Assembly: GCF_004795015.1 (NCBI RefSeq)
Contig: NZ_SSBI01000033.1
Location: 1 to 64,000 of the forward strand
Direction: 5' to 3'
Length of the DNA stretch: 64,000 bases
DNA from: Streptomyces sp. A1277
GTDB lineage: Bacteria > Actinomycetota > Actinomycetes > Streptomycetales > Streptomycetaceae
This document shows, one piece after another, positions 13,125 through 21,360 of this stretch (its first letter is position 1; every line of letters starts with the position of its first letter). A model generated the notes under the pieces. That model made no database searches, was not told the DNA's origin, and saw only the letters and a program-made list of their open reading frames with translations. Position numbers and translations under genes: made by a program.

Positions 13125-14380
13125 GTCGTCTCCAGGGACGGTGCGTGCAGTCGCTGTTCGATGGCGTCGGCGGCCCGCGCGGCGCCGCCGGCCGACCGGA
13201 CGTGGTGCCGCATCCGCCGTACGCGCTCCCGCAGGGCGGCGTCGTCCGCCACGTCCAGTACGGCGCCGCGCAGCGCCTCGACGGACGCCTCCTCGCGCCG
13301 CACCGCCCGGGCCAGGCCCAGTTCGGTCAGCCGCCGTGCGTTGACGTGCTGTTCCGGGTGGTGGGGGACGACGACCATGGGCACGCCGGCCCGCAGGGCC
13401 TCCTGGATGCTGCCCATGCCCGACTGGCACAGCAGGACCGAGGTGTGCGGCAGGACCTCGGCCAGCGGGACCCAGGGGTGTGCCTCCACATGGGGCGGCA
13501 GCGGGCCCAGCTCCTGGGGGGAGACGCGCTTGCCGAGCGCGAGCACCAGGTGCCACGGCAGATCGGCGAAGGCCGCGACGCAGTCGCGGAAGAAGTCGGG
13601 GTGGTTGTTCACGGTGGTGCCGAGCGAGACGAGCAGCACCGGCCGCCCGTCCGCCGGCGGCTGCCAGGCCGTGCCGTCGTCCGCCGGTGCCGGCGGCTGC
13701 GTGGTCGGTCCGACGAACACATGGTGCTCGTCGAAGGTGCCGCCCGCGAACTGGAACTCCTTCGGCACGAACGCGACCGTGAACTCCTCGTGGCCGTGGA
13801 ACAGTTCGGCCTGCTGCTCCTCGCGCAGGCCGCTGCCGGCCACGATGTCCTTCAGCCGGTCCGCGAAGGCGACGATCGCCGGGTGCGCCGGGTCGATCCG
13901 CCCGGCGAACTCCTGGTGCTGCTCGGAGAGGTTGAAGTGCTCGTTCGAGATGAACGTCGGGGACAGCTGCACGCTGGGCCGCCCCCAGCGGGCCGCCAGC
14001 AGCCGTCCGGTCAGCCACAGCGTGGTGTCGTACGCGACGACGTCCGGCGGGCCGTCCGCGAAGCGGGCCTCGACCGACGGGAGCACCGCCGTGCTCGCCT
14101 CCAGCAGCTTCAGCGGGGCCCGCGCGCACTCGTCGGCGTCGATGACGTCCGGCGGCGGATCGGAGGACAGCGGCGGGTCGTACAGGCACGCCTCGGCGCC
14201 CGTGGCGCGGACCCGGTCCTGGAACTCCTCGGTGGTGAAGCAGGTCACCCGGTGGCCGCGGGCCACGAGTTCGGCGACCACCGGGAGCGCTGGGACCATG
14301 TGCCCGTAGGCCGGGTAGGGGAGGAAGGCGAGGTGACGGGGCGGGCCCGGCGGTGGACTCTGGCGGGTCGGCTCGGTCAT
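13121..14380 (-). CDS. MGT-family glycosyltransferase (C), altered sugar-donor motif
   Basis: 419 residues, GT-B fold, related to macrolide glycosyltransferases of the OleD/MGT group. The N-terminal acceptor domain starts HLAFLPYPAYGHMVPALPV, in which the His of YGHMVP is the expected catalytic base. The C-terminal donor domain has LLVSLGTTVNNHPDFF near residue 235. The family motif HAGxGS, whose His holds the sugar-nucleotide diphosphate, reads CQSGMGSIQEAL in this protein. The His is therefore replaced by Gln, unlike the two paralogous neighbours. It may be slow, need a partner, or use another donor. The ATG overlaps the stop of glycosyltransferase B by 4 bases, and the P450 start overlaps its own stop. 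Confidence 0.9.
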   Translation of the reverse strand: MTEPTRQSPPPGPPRHLAFLPYPAYGHMVPALPVVAELVARGHRVTCFTTEEFQDRVRATGAEACLYDPPLSSDPPPDVIDADECARAPLKLLEASTAVLPSVEARFADGPPDVVAYDTTLWLTGRLLAARWGRPSVQLSPTFISNEHFNLSEQHQEFAGRIDPAHPAIVAFADRLKDIVAGSGLREEQQAELFHGHEEFTVAFVPKEFQFAGGTFDEHHVFVGPTTQPPAPADDGTAWQPPADGRPVLLVSLGTTVNNHPDFFRDCVAAFADLPWHLVLALGKRVSPQELGPLPPHVEAHPWVPLAEVLPHTSVLLCQSGMGSIQEALRAGVPMVVVPHHPEQHVNARRLTELGLARAVRREEASVEALRGAVLDVADDAALRERVRRMRHHVRSAGGAARAADAIEQRLHAPSLETT

Positions 14381-15594
14381 GACGCGGCCGCCCGGGATTC
14401 GATCGTGTCGGCGGCGAGCTCGGGTCCACGGCGGGCCGCGATGCTCGCGGACAGCTCCCGTACCCGGCCGCGGACCTCCTGGTTCTCGGAGAGGTCCAGG
14501 ACCGCGCCGCGCAGCACCTGCGCGTCGAGGGCGTCCGGGGCGATGGACCGGCCCAGGCCCAGTTCGGCCACCCGTGCGGCGACCAGGTCCTGTTCGCCGG
14601 TGCGGGGCACCACGACGGGCGGCACGCCGAAGGACAGGGCCTCCATGGTGCTGCCCATGCCGGCGTGCGAGACGAAGGCCGAGGCGTGCTTCAGGACCGA
14701 GAGCTGGGGCACCCAGGGGGCGGCCTCGACGTTCGGTGGGAGCGGCCCGAGGTCGTCCGGTGTGACCAGGCCGCCGAGCGACATGACGACGTGCCAGGGC
14801 AGGTCGGCGAGCGCGGCGAGCGCGTCGCGGTAGAAGGCCGCCTGGTTCTCGTACCCGAAGCTGCCCAGCGCGACGAGCACCACCGGGCGCCCGTCGCCGG
14901 GCCGCTGCCAGGTCCCTTGCAGGGCGCGGTCGCCGATGCACGGTCCGACGAAGACGTGCCGCTCGTCGAACGTCTCGGTGCCCGGCTGGAACTCGGGCGC
15001 CACGAAGACGACGGTCCGCTCCTCGGCGGCGCCGGTGAACTCCTCGTTCGACAGGTCACCGAGCCCGTGCGCGTCCAGCGTGCCGCGCAGCAGCTCCTGG
15101 GTCCGGGCCAGGGCCGGGTGGCCGGGGTCGGGCGCGGACATGGTGGCGGCGAGCTCGGCGTACGGGTTGCAGGTCTCGCTGACGACGAACGTGGTCGCGG
15201 TCATCACGGTGGGCAGCTGCCACTTGCGGGCCAGCAGCCGGCCGGTGGCGTAGCCGAACCCGTCGTAGACCATCACGTCCGGGCGGTCGTCGCCGAGCCG
15301 CTTCTCCGCTTCGGCGAGCGGCGCGAACGCCTCGGTGAGGTGCTTCTCCGCGGCCTCGGCCATGTCGTTGCCGGTGATCTTCGCCGGGATGGCCACGGTG
15401 TTCCACGACTTCGGTACGACGGACTCGTACGGGATCACCTCGGCGCCGGTCGCCGCGACCACGTCGGCGAACTGGTCGGCGACCACGTACGTCACCCGGT
15501 TGCCGCGGCGCACCAGTTCGGCGACGACCGGCAGCGTGGGGTTCACGTGGCCGTGGGCCGCGTAGTTGAAGAAGGCGATGTGCCGGCCGCTCAC
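14377..15594 (-). CDS. MGT-family glycosyltransferase (B)
   Basis: 405 residues, GT-B fold. The N-terminal segment HIAFFNYAAHGHVNPTLPVV includes the catalytic His of the GHVNP motif. The donor-binding domain contains VVLVALGSFGYENQAAFYRD and the intact diphosphate-binding motif SHAGMGSTMEAL, followed by the VVVPRTGEQDLVAARV segment that binds the hexose. It should transfer a dTDP-deoxysugar to a hydroxyl of the polyketide. The GTG start at 15594 overlaps the rmlA stop by 4 bases. An earlier start is open in frame but would run back through rmlA. It is clearly a paralogue of glycosyltransferases A and C. Which sugar it moves cannot be read from sequence. Confidence 0.93.
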   Translation of the reverse strand: MSGRHIAFFNYAAHGHVNPTLPVVAELVRRGNRVTYVVADQFADVVAATGAEVIPYESVVPKSWNTVAIPAKITGNDMAEAAEKHLTEAFAPLAEAEKRLGDDRPDVMVYDGFGYATGRLLARKWQLPTVMTATTFVVSETCNPYAELAATMSAPDPGHPALARTQELLRGTLDAHGLGDLSNEEFTGAAEERTVVFVAPEFQPGTETFDERHVFVGPCIGDRALQGTWQRPGDGRPVVLVALGSFGYENQAAFYRDALAALADLPWHVVMSLGGLVTPDDLGPLPPNVEAAPWVPQLSVLKHASAFVSHAGMGSTMEALSFGVPPVVVPRTGEQDLVAARVAELGLGRSIAPDALDAQVLRGAVLDLSENQEVRGRVRELSASIAARRGPELAADTIESRAAAS

Positions 15595-16529
15595 CGGAGG
15601 CCCACCATTTCCCGCAGCTTCACCGAGGAGGTGTCCACCGGACTCGTGAGCCGCGTCTCCATGTGCTTCCTGGCGATGTCCATGACGTACTCGCCGTAGC
15701 CGGACTTGGTCAGCCGCGAGCCGCGCCGGTAGCACGCCTCGGCGTCGATGAAGCCGCGCCGCAGGGCGATCTCCTCGATGCAGGCGATCCGCACGCCCTG
15801 GCGCCGCTCCAGCACCTGGACGTACTGGCCGGCGTCCATCAGCGAGTCGTGGGTTCCGGTGTCCAGCCAGGCGAAGCCCCGGCCGAGGTCGACCACGTTG
15901 GCCTTGTCCTCCCGCTGGTAGTGCCGGATGACGTCGGTGATCTCCAGCTCGCCGCGCGCCGACGGTGCCAGGTTCTTGGCGATGTCCACGGCCTGGTTGT
16001 CGAAGAAGTACAGCCCCGTGATGGCGCGGTCGCTGCGCGGCCGGAGCGGCTTCTCCTCGATGCTGAGCAGCCGGCCCCGCGCGTCCACCTCGCCCACGCC
16101 GTAGCGCTCCGGGTCGGAGACGTGGTAGCCGAACAGGACGCAGCCGTCCAGGTCGCGGCGGCTGTCGCGCAGGCAGTCGGACATGCCGGGGCCGTAGAAG
16201 ATGTTGTCGCCGAGGATCAGCGCGATCGAGTCGTCGCCGATGAAGTCCGCGCCGATGACGAACGCCTCGGGCAGGCCGTTGGGCTCGTGCTGCACGGCGT
16301 AGCTGAGCCGCAGTCCCAGTTCGGAACCGTCACCGAGCAGGCGTTGGAAGAGCGGCTGGTCCTCGGCGGTCGAGATGATGAGGATGTCCCGGACGTCCGC
16401 GAGCATGAGCACGGACAGCGGGTAGTAGATCATCGGCTTGTCGTAGACCGGGAGCAGCTGCTTGGAGACGGCGAGGGTCACGGGGTGCAGGCGCGTTCCG
16501 GCGCCCCCGGCGAGGATGATGCCCTTCAT
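15591..16529 (-). CDS. rmlA: Glucose-1-phosphate thymidylyltransferase
   Basis: 312 residues. It couples dTTP and glucose-1-phosphate to dTDP-glucose, the first committed step towards all deoxysugars here. The nucleotide-binding GGAGTRLHPVT is at residues 8-18, followed by KPMIYYPLSVLMLA, the magnesium-binding LGDNIFYG near residue 110, the sugar-binding EEKPLRP near residue 160, and WLDTGTHDSLMDA near residue 222. Length and motifs are those of short-form homotetrameric RmlA (DesIII-like). It sits between two glycosyltransferases with 4-bp overlaps on both sides, which indicates coupled translation. Its product feeds RmlB at 5.8-6.8 kb. Confidence 0.96.
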   Translation of the reverse strand: MKGIILAGGAGTRLHPVTLAVSKQLLPVYDKPMIYYPLSVLMLADVRDILIISTAEDQPLFQRLLGDGSELGLRLSYAVQHEPNGLPEAFVIGADFIGDDSIALILGDNIFYGPGMSDCLRDSRRDLDGCVLFGYHVSDPERYGVGEVDARGRLLSIEEKPLRPRSDRAITGLYFFDNQAVDIAKNLAPSARGELEITDVIRHYQREDKANVVDLGRGFAWLDTGTHDSLMDAGQYVQVLERRQGVRIACIEEIALRRGFIDAEACYRRGSRLTKSGYGEYVMDIARKHMETRLTSPVDTSSVKLREMVGLR

Positions 16530-17863
16530 GGGTGAGTCACTTCCTTAGGTGGCGCGTGGTGGGTGCGTGGACGTCCGGGACCGCGCATCAGGCGTTCGAC
16601 CACGTCGGCTCCGCGCGAGGCGCCTCCCGCCTCGTGCACGTGCCGGCGCATCGCGGCCACGGCGGCTGCGATACGGGGGGCGGTGGCGACCTCCTCGACC
16701 GCCGCACGCAGCGCGGCCGGGTCGGCCGACTCCCGCATCAGGGCGCGCCCCAGGTCGAGACCGGCCGCCTGGCGGGCGATGACCCGCTGGTCGATGTGGT
16801 ACGGCACGAGCACCATCGGGACCCCGTGGGCGAGCGACTCCATGACGCTGCCCATGCCGGCGTGCGTGATGAACGCGGCGGCGTGCCTGAGGACTTCGGG
16901 GTGGCGGAGCCACTGGTGGGTCTCCACATGGGCGGGCAGCGGTCCCAGCTCATCGGCGGTGACACGGTGGCCGAGGGTCACCACGAGATGCCACGGCGAG
17001 TCGGCCAGCGCCTCGACGCAGAAGCGCAGGAAGGCGGCCTGGTCAGGGGTGTAGGAGCTGCCCAGGGAGAGCAGCACGACCTTGCGGCCCTCGGGCGGCC
17101 GCCAGCCGCCCGGGTCCGGGGCGGCGGCGTCGGAAGGGTCGTCGGACGGGTCGGCGGACGTTTCGGCGAGACAGGGCCCGATGAACGAGAACCGGTCGTC
17201 GAAGGTCTCCGCGGCCGGCTGGAACTCCTTCGGCAGGAAGACGATGTTGTCGCCGTGCTCCGCGCCGAAGCCGTCGAGCGGGGAGCCGTCGATGCGGTGG
17301 GCGTCGAGCAGCCGGCCCCTGCGCTCCACGAACTCGGCGATCGCCGGGTCGTGCGGGTCGATCGGGTCCGGCTCCGGCCCCGTCACCTCCCGGTTCTGCC
17401 GCTCGGACATCGAGAAGCCGGGGCCGGAGGCGATGGTCGGGCACAGCTGGAGCACCGGTACGTCCCAGGCGCGGGCCAGCAGCCTGGCCCCCTCGGATGC
17501 GGCGAGGTCGTGGGCGAGGACATCGGGCCGGTCGCCGTCGAAGCGGGCCACCGCCGTCTCCAGCGGGGCGAGCCCTTCCTCGAAGAAGGCGAGGATGTTC
17601 TCCAGCGCCGAACCGGTCGGCCCGTTCGCCCACGGGAAGCGCGACGGGTAGACGACGGCCTCCGCGCCGCTGCCCCGGACCAGCTCGGTGAAGCGCTCCG
17701 TGACGAAGCAGGTGACCCGGTGCCCGCGGCGCACCAGCTCGGCCATCATGGGGACGGCCGGTGCGATGTGCGCGTACGCGGGGAAGGTGCAGACACCGAC
17801 GTGTCCGCGTAGGCCGGGTGTCTGCGGGTGCATGGGTCCGTCCTGGGCCGGTTGTCCGTTCAC
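16526..17863 (-). CDS. MGT-family glycosyltransferase (A)
   Basis: 445 residues from a GTG at 17863, or 435 from the ATG at 17833, which has a better ribosome site (AGGACGG). GT-B fold: VGVCTFPAYAHIAPAVPMM at the N-terminus with the catalytic His of YAHIAP, a middle PKEFQPAAETFDDRFSFIGP segment, KVVLLSLGSSYTPDQAAF opening the donor domain, and the intact HAGMGSVMESLAHG diphosphate site near residue 340. An Asp/Pro-rich insert (ETSADPSDDPSDAAAPD) is found in the interdomain linker. It probably attaches one of the cluster's amino or deoxy sugars. It lies 64 bases after the 3-aminotransferase gene and overlaps rmlA by 4 bases. Confidence 0.93.
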   Translation of the reverse strand: MNGQPAQDGPMHPQTPGLRGHVGVCTFPAYAHIAPAVPMMAELVRRGHRVTCFVTERFTELVRGSGAEAVVYPSRFPWANGPTGSALENILAFFEEGLAPLETAVARFDGDRPDVLAHDLAASEGARLLARAWDVPVLQLCPTIASGPGFSMSERQNREVTGPEPDPIDPHDPAIAEFVERRGRLLDAHRIDGSPLDGFGAEHGDNIVFLPKEFQPAAETFDDRFSFIGPCLAETSADPSDDPSDAAAPDPGGWRPPEGRKVVLLSLGSSYTPDQAAFLRFCVEALADSPWHLVVTLGHRVTADELGPLPAHVETHQWLRHPEVLRHAAAFITHAGMGSVMESLAHGVPMVLVPYHIDQRVIARQAAGLDLGRALMRESADPAALRAAVEEVATAPRIAAAVAAMRRHVHEAGGASRGADVVERLMRGPGRPRTHHAPPKEVTHP

Positions 17864-17927
17864 GGCGTGAGTATGTACATGCGCGGGTGCCGCCTTCGAG
17901 GGCGCGGGGCGAAGACTAGGGCTCCCG

Positions 17928-19046
17928 CTAGACAGCGGTGAGCGCGGTCCGTACGGCGTCCACGACCAGGTCGATCGCGTAGTCCGGCAGCTGGGGGCCG
18001 ATGGGCAGGCTCAGCACCTCGTCGGCCAGCCGCTCGGTCCTCGGCAGGCCGGCGGCCGGTTCGAGGCCCTGCCCCGCGTAGGCGGGCGTGCGGTGGATGG
18101 CCACGGGATAGTGGATCAGCGTGCCCACGCCCGCCTCCTCCAGCCGTCGGCGCAGGAATTCCCGGTGCGGGGTGCGCAGTACGTACTGGTGCCAGACGTG
18201 TTCCGCCCATGGCGCGTCCTCCGGGGTGGTGAGTCCGGGCAGGTCCGCGAACGCCTCCGTGTAGCGGCGGGCGACCTCGCGGCGCCGCTCGTTCCAGGCG
18301 TCCAGGTGGGGCAGCTTGGTGGCGAGCACCGCGGCCTGGATCTCGTCCAGCCGCGAGTTGGCGCCCTGCTCCTGGTGGACGTACTTCTCGCGGGAGCCGT
18401 AGTTGCGCAGCAGCCGGATCCGGTCGGCCAGCTCCGGGTCGTCGGTGACGACGGCGCCGCCGTCGCCCAGGGCGCCCAGGTTCTTGCCCGGGTAGAAGCT
18501 GAAGGCCGCGGCGCGCCCGCTGCCCACCCGGCGGCCCCGGTAGCGGGCCCCGTGCGCCTGGGCCGCGTCCTCCAGCACGGCGAGACCGTGCCGCTCGGCG
18601 AAGCGTTCCACCGCGTCCAGGTCGACGGGATGCCCGTACAGGTGCACCGGCATCACGGCGCGGGTGCGCGGGGTGAGCGCCGCCTCCAGCAGCTCCGTAC
18701 CGATCTGGAACGACCCCTCGCCCGGCTCCACGGGCACCGGGCGCGCCCCGGTGGCCGAGACGGCGAGCCAGGTCCCGATGAAGGTGTGGGCGGGCACGAT
18801 CACCTCGTCGCCCGGACCGACCCCGAGCGCTCTGAGCGCCAGTTCGAGGGCGGCCAGGCCGCTGCCGGTCGCGACGCAGTGCGTGTTCTCGCAGTACGCC
18901 GCGTAGGCCGCCTCGAACGCCTCAAGCTCGCGGCCCAGGATGTAGCGGCCGGAGCGCGACACCCGCAGCACGGCCGCGTCGATCTCCTCCTGGGTGCCGG
19001 TGGCCGTATGCAGTTCCTGCAGGTCGAAGAAGGGAACCTTGGTCAC
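17928..19046 (-). CDS. PLP-dependent dTDP-3-keto-hexose 3-aminotransferase (DesV/QdtB-like)
   Basis: 372 residues, DegT/DnrJ/EryC1 family (fold type I). It starts VPFFDLQELHTATGTQEEID with SGRYILGRELEAFEAAYAAY, the pattern of sugar 3-aminotransferases such as DesV, TylB and QdtB. Further features are EDAAQAHGARYRGRRVG near residue 165, with the PLP-ring Asp, and SFYPGKNLGALGDGGA near residue 185 with the Schiff-base Lys. It would convert a dTDP-3-keto-6-deoxyhexose, made by the adjacent ketoisomerase, into the 3-amino sugar using glutamate. The GTG start overlaps the ketoisomerase stop by 4 bases (GTGA), a tight coupling that supports consecutive reactions. No dTDP-aminosugar N-methyltransferase is visible in the window. 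Confidence 0.92.
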   Translation of the reverse strand: MTKVPFFDLQELHTATGTQEEIDAAVLRVSRSGRYILGRELEAFEAAYAAYCENTHCVATGSGLAALELALRALGVGPGDEVIVPAHTFIGTWLAVSATGARPVPVEPGEGSFQIGTELLEAALTPRTRAVMPVHLYGHPVDLDAVERFAERHGLAVLEDAAQAHGARYRGRRVGSGRAAAFSFYPGKNLGALGDGGAVVTDDPELADRIRLLRNYGSREKYVHQEQGANSRLDEIQAAVLATKLPHLDAWNERRREVARRYTEAFADLPGLTTPEDAPWAEHVWHQYVLRTPHREFLRRRLEEAGVGTLIHYPVAIHRTPAYAGQGLEPAAGLPRTERLADEVLSLPIGPQLPDYAIDLVVDAVRTALTAV

Positions 19047-19486
19047 GCCTGCCTCCGGCTGTCTCGCAGGAACTCCTCGTACTCGCGGTAGTAGTCCGCC
19101 TCGTCGTAGTGGTGCGACGCCAGTACGAGGCAGACCCCGCCCGGGGTGAAGTCGCTGAGGTCCCGCCACACCATCGGGCCGACGTACAGCGCGGTCCCGG
19201 GGGTGTCCAGGCGGTACTCGGCCTGCTGGTGGCCGTCGTCCACCCGGATGGTGAAGCCGCCGTGGGCGGCGATGAAGAGCTGCTCCAGCTCGCGGTGCGC
19301 GTGCCCGCCCCGGGACGTACCGCCCGTCAGGTCGTGGAGGAAGTAGACACGCCGGATCGGGAAACCGGCCGTCCACTCCGACTCGGCGACCGATATGCAG
19401 CCGCGTGCGTCCTTGTGCTGTTCGAGACCGATGAGCCGGCTGGGCTTGACCCTGCCGACCGGCGTCTCGGTGGTGCTCGCTGCCAT
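19043..19486 (-). CDS. dTDP-4-keto-6-deoxyhexose 3,4-ketoisomerase (Tyl1a/FdtA/QdtA-like)
   Basis: 147 residues, a small cupin (WxcM/FdtA family). It shifts the ketone of dTDP-4-keto-6-deoxyglucose from C4 to C3, setting up 3-amination. The active-site block RGGHAHRELEQLFIAAHGG near residues 60-78 contains the conserved His pair, and YVGPMVWRDLSDFTPGGV follows near residue 101. The N-terminal segment around KDARGCISVAE is typical. Whether the C4 product is galacto (FdtA-type) or gluco (Tyl1a/QdtA-type) depends on few residues, and I cannot call it. It lies 62 bases after the DesI-like gene and overlaps the 3-aminotransferase start. A ribosome site (GAGGAG) precedes the ATG. Confidence 0.92.
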   Translation of the reverse strand: MAASTTETPVGRVKPSRLIGLEQHKDARGCISVAESEWTAGFPIRRVYFLHDLTGGTSRGGHAHRELEQLFIAAHGGFTIRVDDGHQQAEYRLDTPGTALYVGPMVWRDLSDFTPGGVCLVLASHHYDEADYYREYEEFLRDSRRQA

Positions 19487-19548
19487 GGCAGCCACTCCTC
19501 GCTCCTGTCCGGCGTGCGCTGGGCACGGCTGCGCCGGGTCCGGTCCGG

Positions 19549-20763
19549 CTATTGCGCGGTGGTTTCGGTATGCCGTCGTGCGGTGACCTCGGGTCCGTGG
19601 GCGACGGCGGCCCGCACGACCTCGCTGATGGCCCCGATGTCGTCGGCGCTGACCCCGGGGCCGGTGGGCAGGGCGAGCAGCTGCTCGCACAGGGCCTCGG
19701 CGTGGGGGAGCGGCACGGTCGACTCGTCGGCGTACGGCCGAAGTTGATGCATGGCTTCCGGGAAGTAGGGCTGGGCGACGATGTTCTCGGCGCGCAGCAC
19801 GTCCAGCAGCACATCCCGGTGCAGGCCGGCGGCTGCCCGGTCCACGGTGACCATCATGTAGTGGTGGGTGTTGCGGTGCCGGGCGTCGTACTCCAGCGGC
19901 CGCACCCCCGGGACCGCGGCGAGCGCGGCCCGGTAGGTCTCGTAGTTGGCGCGGTTGTGCGCGACGGTGTCCTCCAGCGCGTCGAGCGAGGTCAGGCCCA
20001 TCGCGGCGGCGGCCTCGTTCAGCTTGCCGTTGGTGCCCACCTCCTCGACCCTGCCGCCCGGTCCGAAGCCGAAGTTGCGTACGGCCCGCATGCGTGCGGC
20101 CAGCGCGTCGTCGTCGGTGACGATCGCCCCGCCCTCGAAGGAGTTGACGATCTTCGTGGCGTGGAAGCTGAACACCTCCGCGTCCCCGAAGCCCCCGATC
20201 GGGGTGTCCTCGTAGGTGCAGCCCAGTGCGGGGGCCGCGTCGAAGCACAGGCGCAGCCCGTTCGTCTCGGCGATCTTCTCCAGCCGCCGCACGTCACATG
20301 CCTGCCCCCACAGATGGACGCCGATGATCGCCCGTGTCCGGGGCGTGATCAGCGCCTCGACCCGGTCCGGGTCGATCAGCCCGGTCACCGGGTCCACGTC
20401 GCAGACCACCGGCCGCAGCCCGCGCCACCGCACGGCGTGTGCCGTGGCCGGGAAGGTCAGCGCCGGGACGATGACCTCGTCGCCGGGGGCGCCGCCGGTG
20501 GCCTCGTCCCCGACCAGCATCTGCAGGGCGACGGTCGCGTTGCACAGCGAGACGCAGTGCCGCACGCCCGCGAGCTCCGCGACCCGCGCCTCGAACTCGT
20601 GCATGAACGGGCCCATGTTGGACAGCCACTCGTTGTCCAGGACCTGGTTCATCCGGTCGAGGAACCGCTGACGGTCGCCCTGGTTGGGGCGGCCCACCCG
20701 GCGATCCCGGAGGAACGCCGGTCTCCCGCCGAAAAGTGCCAGTTCCTGTATTCCGTGTTTCAT
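19549..20763 (-). CDS. PLP-dependent dTDP-4-keto-6-deoxyglucose 4-aminotransferase (DesI-like)
   Basis: 404 residues, DegT/DnrJ family. The N-terminus (LALFGGRPAFLRDRRVGRPN and LDNEWLSNMGPFMHEFEARV) closely follows DesI of the desosamine pathway, which makes dTDP-4-amino-4,6-dideoxyglucose. The PLP Asp is in RLCFDAAPALGCTYED near residue 180, and the Schiff-base Lys is in SFHATKIVNSFEGGAIV near residue 200. It ends with a short disordered tail. The next DesI-pathway enzyme, the radical-SAM deaminase DesII, is not in the window, so the 4-amino group may be retained. The ATG at 20763 has AAAGGGGGA in front. It follows the ABC-exporter remnant by 36 bases and probably shares its promoter. Confidence 0.93.
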   Translation of the reverse strand: MKHGIQELALFGGRPAFLRDRRVGRPNQGDRQRFLDRMNQVLDNEWLSNMGPFMHEFEARVAELAGVRHCVSLCNATVALQMLVGDEATGGAPGDEVIVPALTFPATAHAVRWRGLRPVVCDVDPVTGLIDPDRVEALITPRTRAIIGVHLWGQACDVRRLEKIAETNGLRLCFDAAPALGCTYEDTPIGGFGDAEVFSFHATKIVNSFEGGAIVTDDDALAARMRAVRNFGFGPGGRVEEVGTNGKLNEAAAAMGLTSLDALEDTVAHNRANYETYRAALAAVPGVRPLEYDARHRNTHHYMMVTVDRAAAGLHRDVLLDVLRAENIVAQPYFPEAMHQLRPYADESTVPLPHAEALCEQLLALPTGPGVSADDIGAISEVVRAAVAHGPEVTARRHTETTAQ

Positions 20764-20799
20764 CCGAACGTCCCCCTTTGGGAGCGGCGCGGGGCCACG

Positions 20800-21310
20800 T
20801 CAGACCCGTCTTCGGTACGCCTGAATGGCCGGCGGGGCGAAGACGGCCGTCAACACCACGGACCAGGCCAGCGTCCACCACACCGAGTTGCCTACCGGTC
20901 CGCCGGAGGTCAGTGCGCGCAGCGCGGTCGCCTCCTGCGAGATCGGGTTGATGTCGGCCCAGGTCTGAAGCCAGCCGGGCATGGTGTCCGTCTTGACGAA
21001 CACGTTGCTGCAGAAAGTGAGCGGGATCGCCAGCATCCCGGTGAGCATGTGCACCGTGGTGGCGGACTTGGCGGCGAGACCGACCAGCATCGAGATCCAG
21101 GCCATGCCGGTGGCGAACAGCGCGATCAGCGATGCCGCCGTCCGGCGGCATCAGCGAGGCCAGGATGCGCACCGCCGTCGTCTTCCCCGCGCCGTTCGGG
21201 CCGAGGACACCGAGCACGGTGCCGGTGCGGGCCGTGAGGTCGAGGCCGCTGAGCGCGGTGACCTTGCCGAACCGTTTGACGAGCCCTTCGGTCTCGATGG
21301 CGTACGTCAT
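20800..21310 (-). pseudogene. Collapsed ABC exporter: DrrA-like ATPase start joined to DrrB-like permease end
   Basis: From ATG 21310 the frame encodes the start of a drug-export ATPase: TYAIETEGLVKRFGKVTALS, the Walker A GPNGAGKTTAVRIL, and LASLMPPDGG. At about 21145 the homology jumps, in a different frame, to the last third of an ABC-2 permease. This reads SLIALFATGMAWISMLVG, then FCSNVFVKTDTMPGWLQTWA, NPISQEATALRALT and VLTAVFAPPAIQAYRRRV, stopping at 20800. Roughly the last 250 residues of the ATPase (Q-loop, signature and Walker B) and the first 150 or so of the permease are gone. A single internal deletion across a drrA-drrB pair explains this. No working transporter can be made. Its promoter region may still drive the sugar operon behind it. 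Confidence 0.85.
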
Positions 21311-21360
21311 CGGACGGCCGTGCTCTTCGGCGACGAGGCCGGCCGTGCCGTGTGCTTCAT
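21307..21360 (-). CDS. Possible 17-residue leader peptide before the exporter remnant
   Basis: ATG at 21360 with GGAG 7 bases upstream opens a short Ser/Arg/Pro-rich frame (MKHTARPASSPKSTAVR). Its TGA overlaps the ATG of the DrrA-like fragment by 4 bases. The ATPase start has no ribosome site of its own, so translation could be coupled through this leader. It may be chance, as similar short frames are common in GC-rich DNA. Confidence 0.3.
   Translation of the reverse strand: MKHTARPASSPKSTAVR

Noticed and set aside
19549..20763. Both aminotransferases assigned to the same step
   Set aside because: Their N-terminal and active-site patterns differ clearly. One follows DesI (C4) and the other DesV/QdtB (C3).
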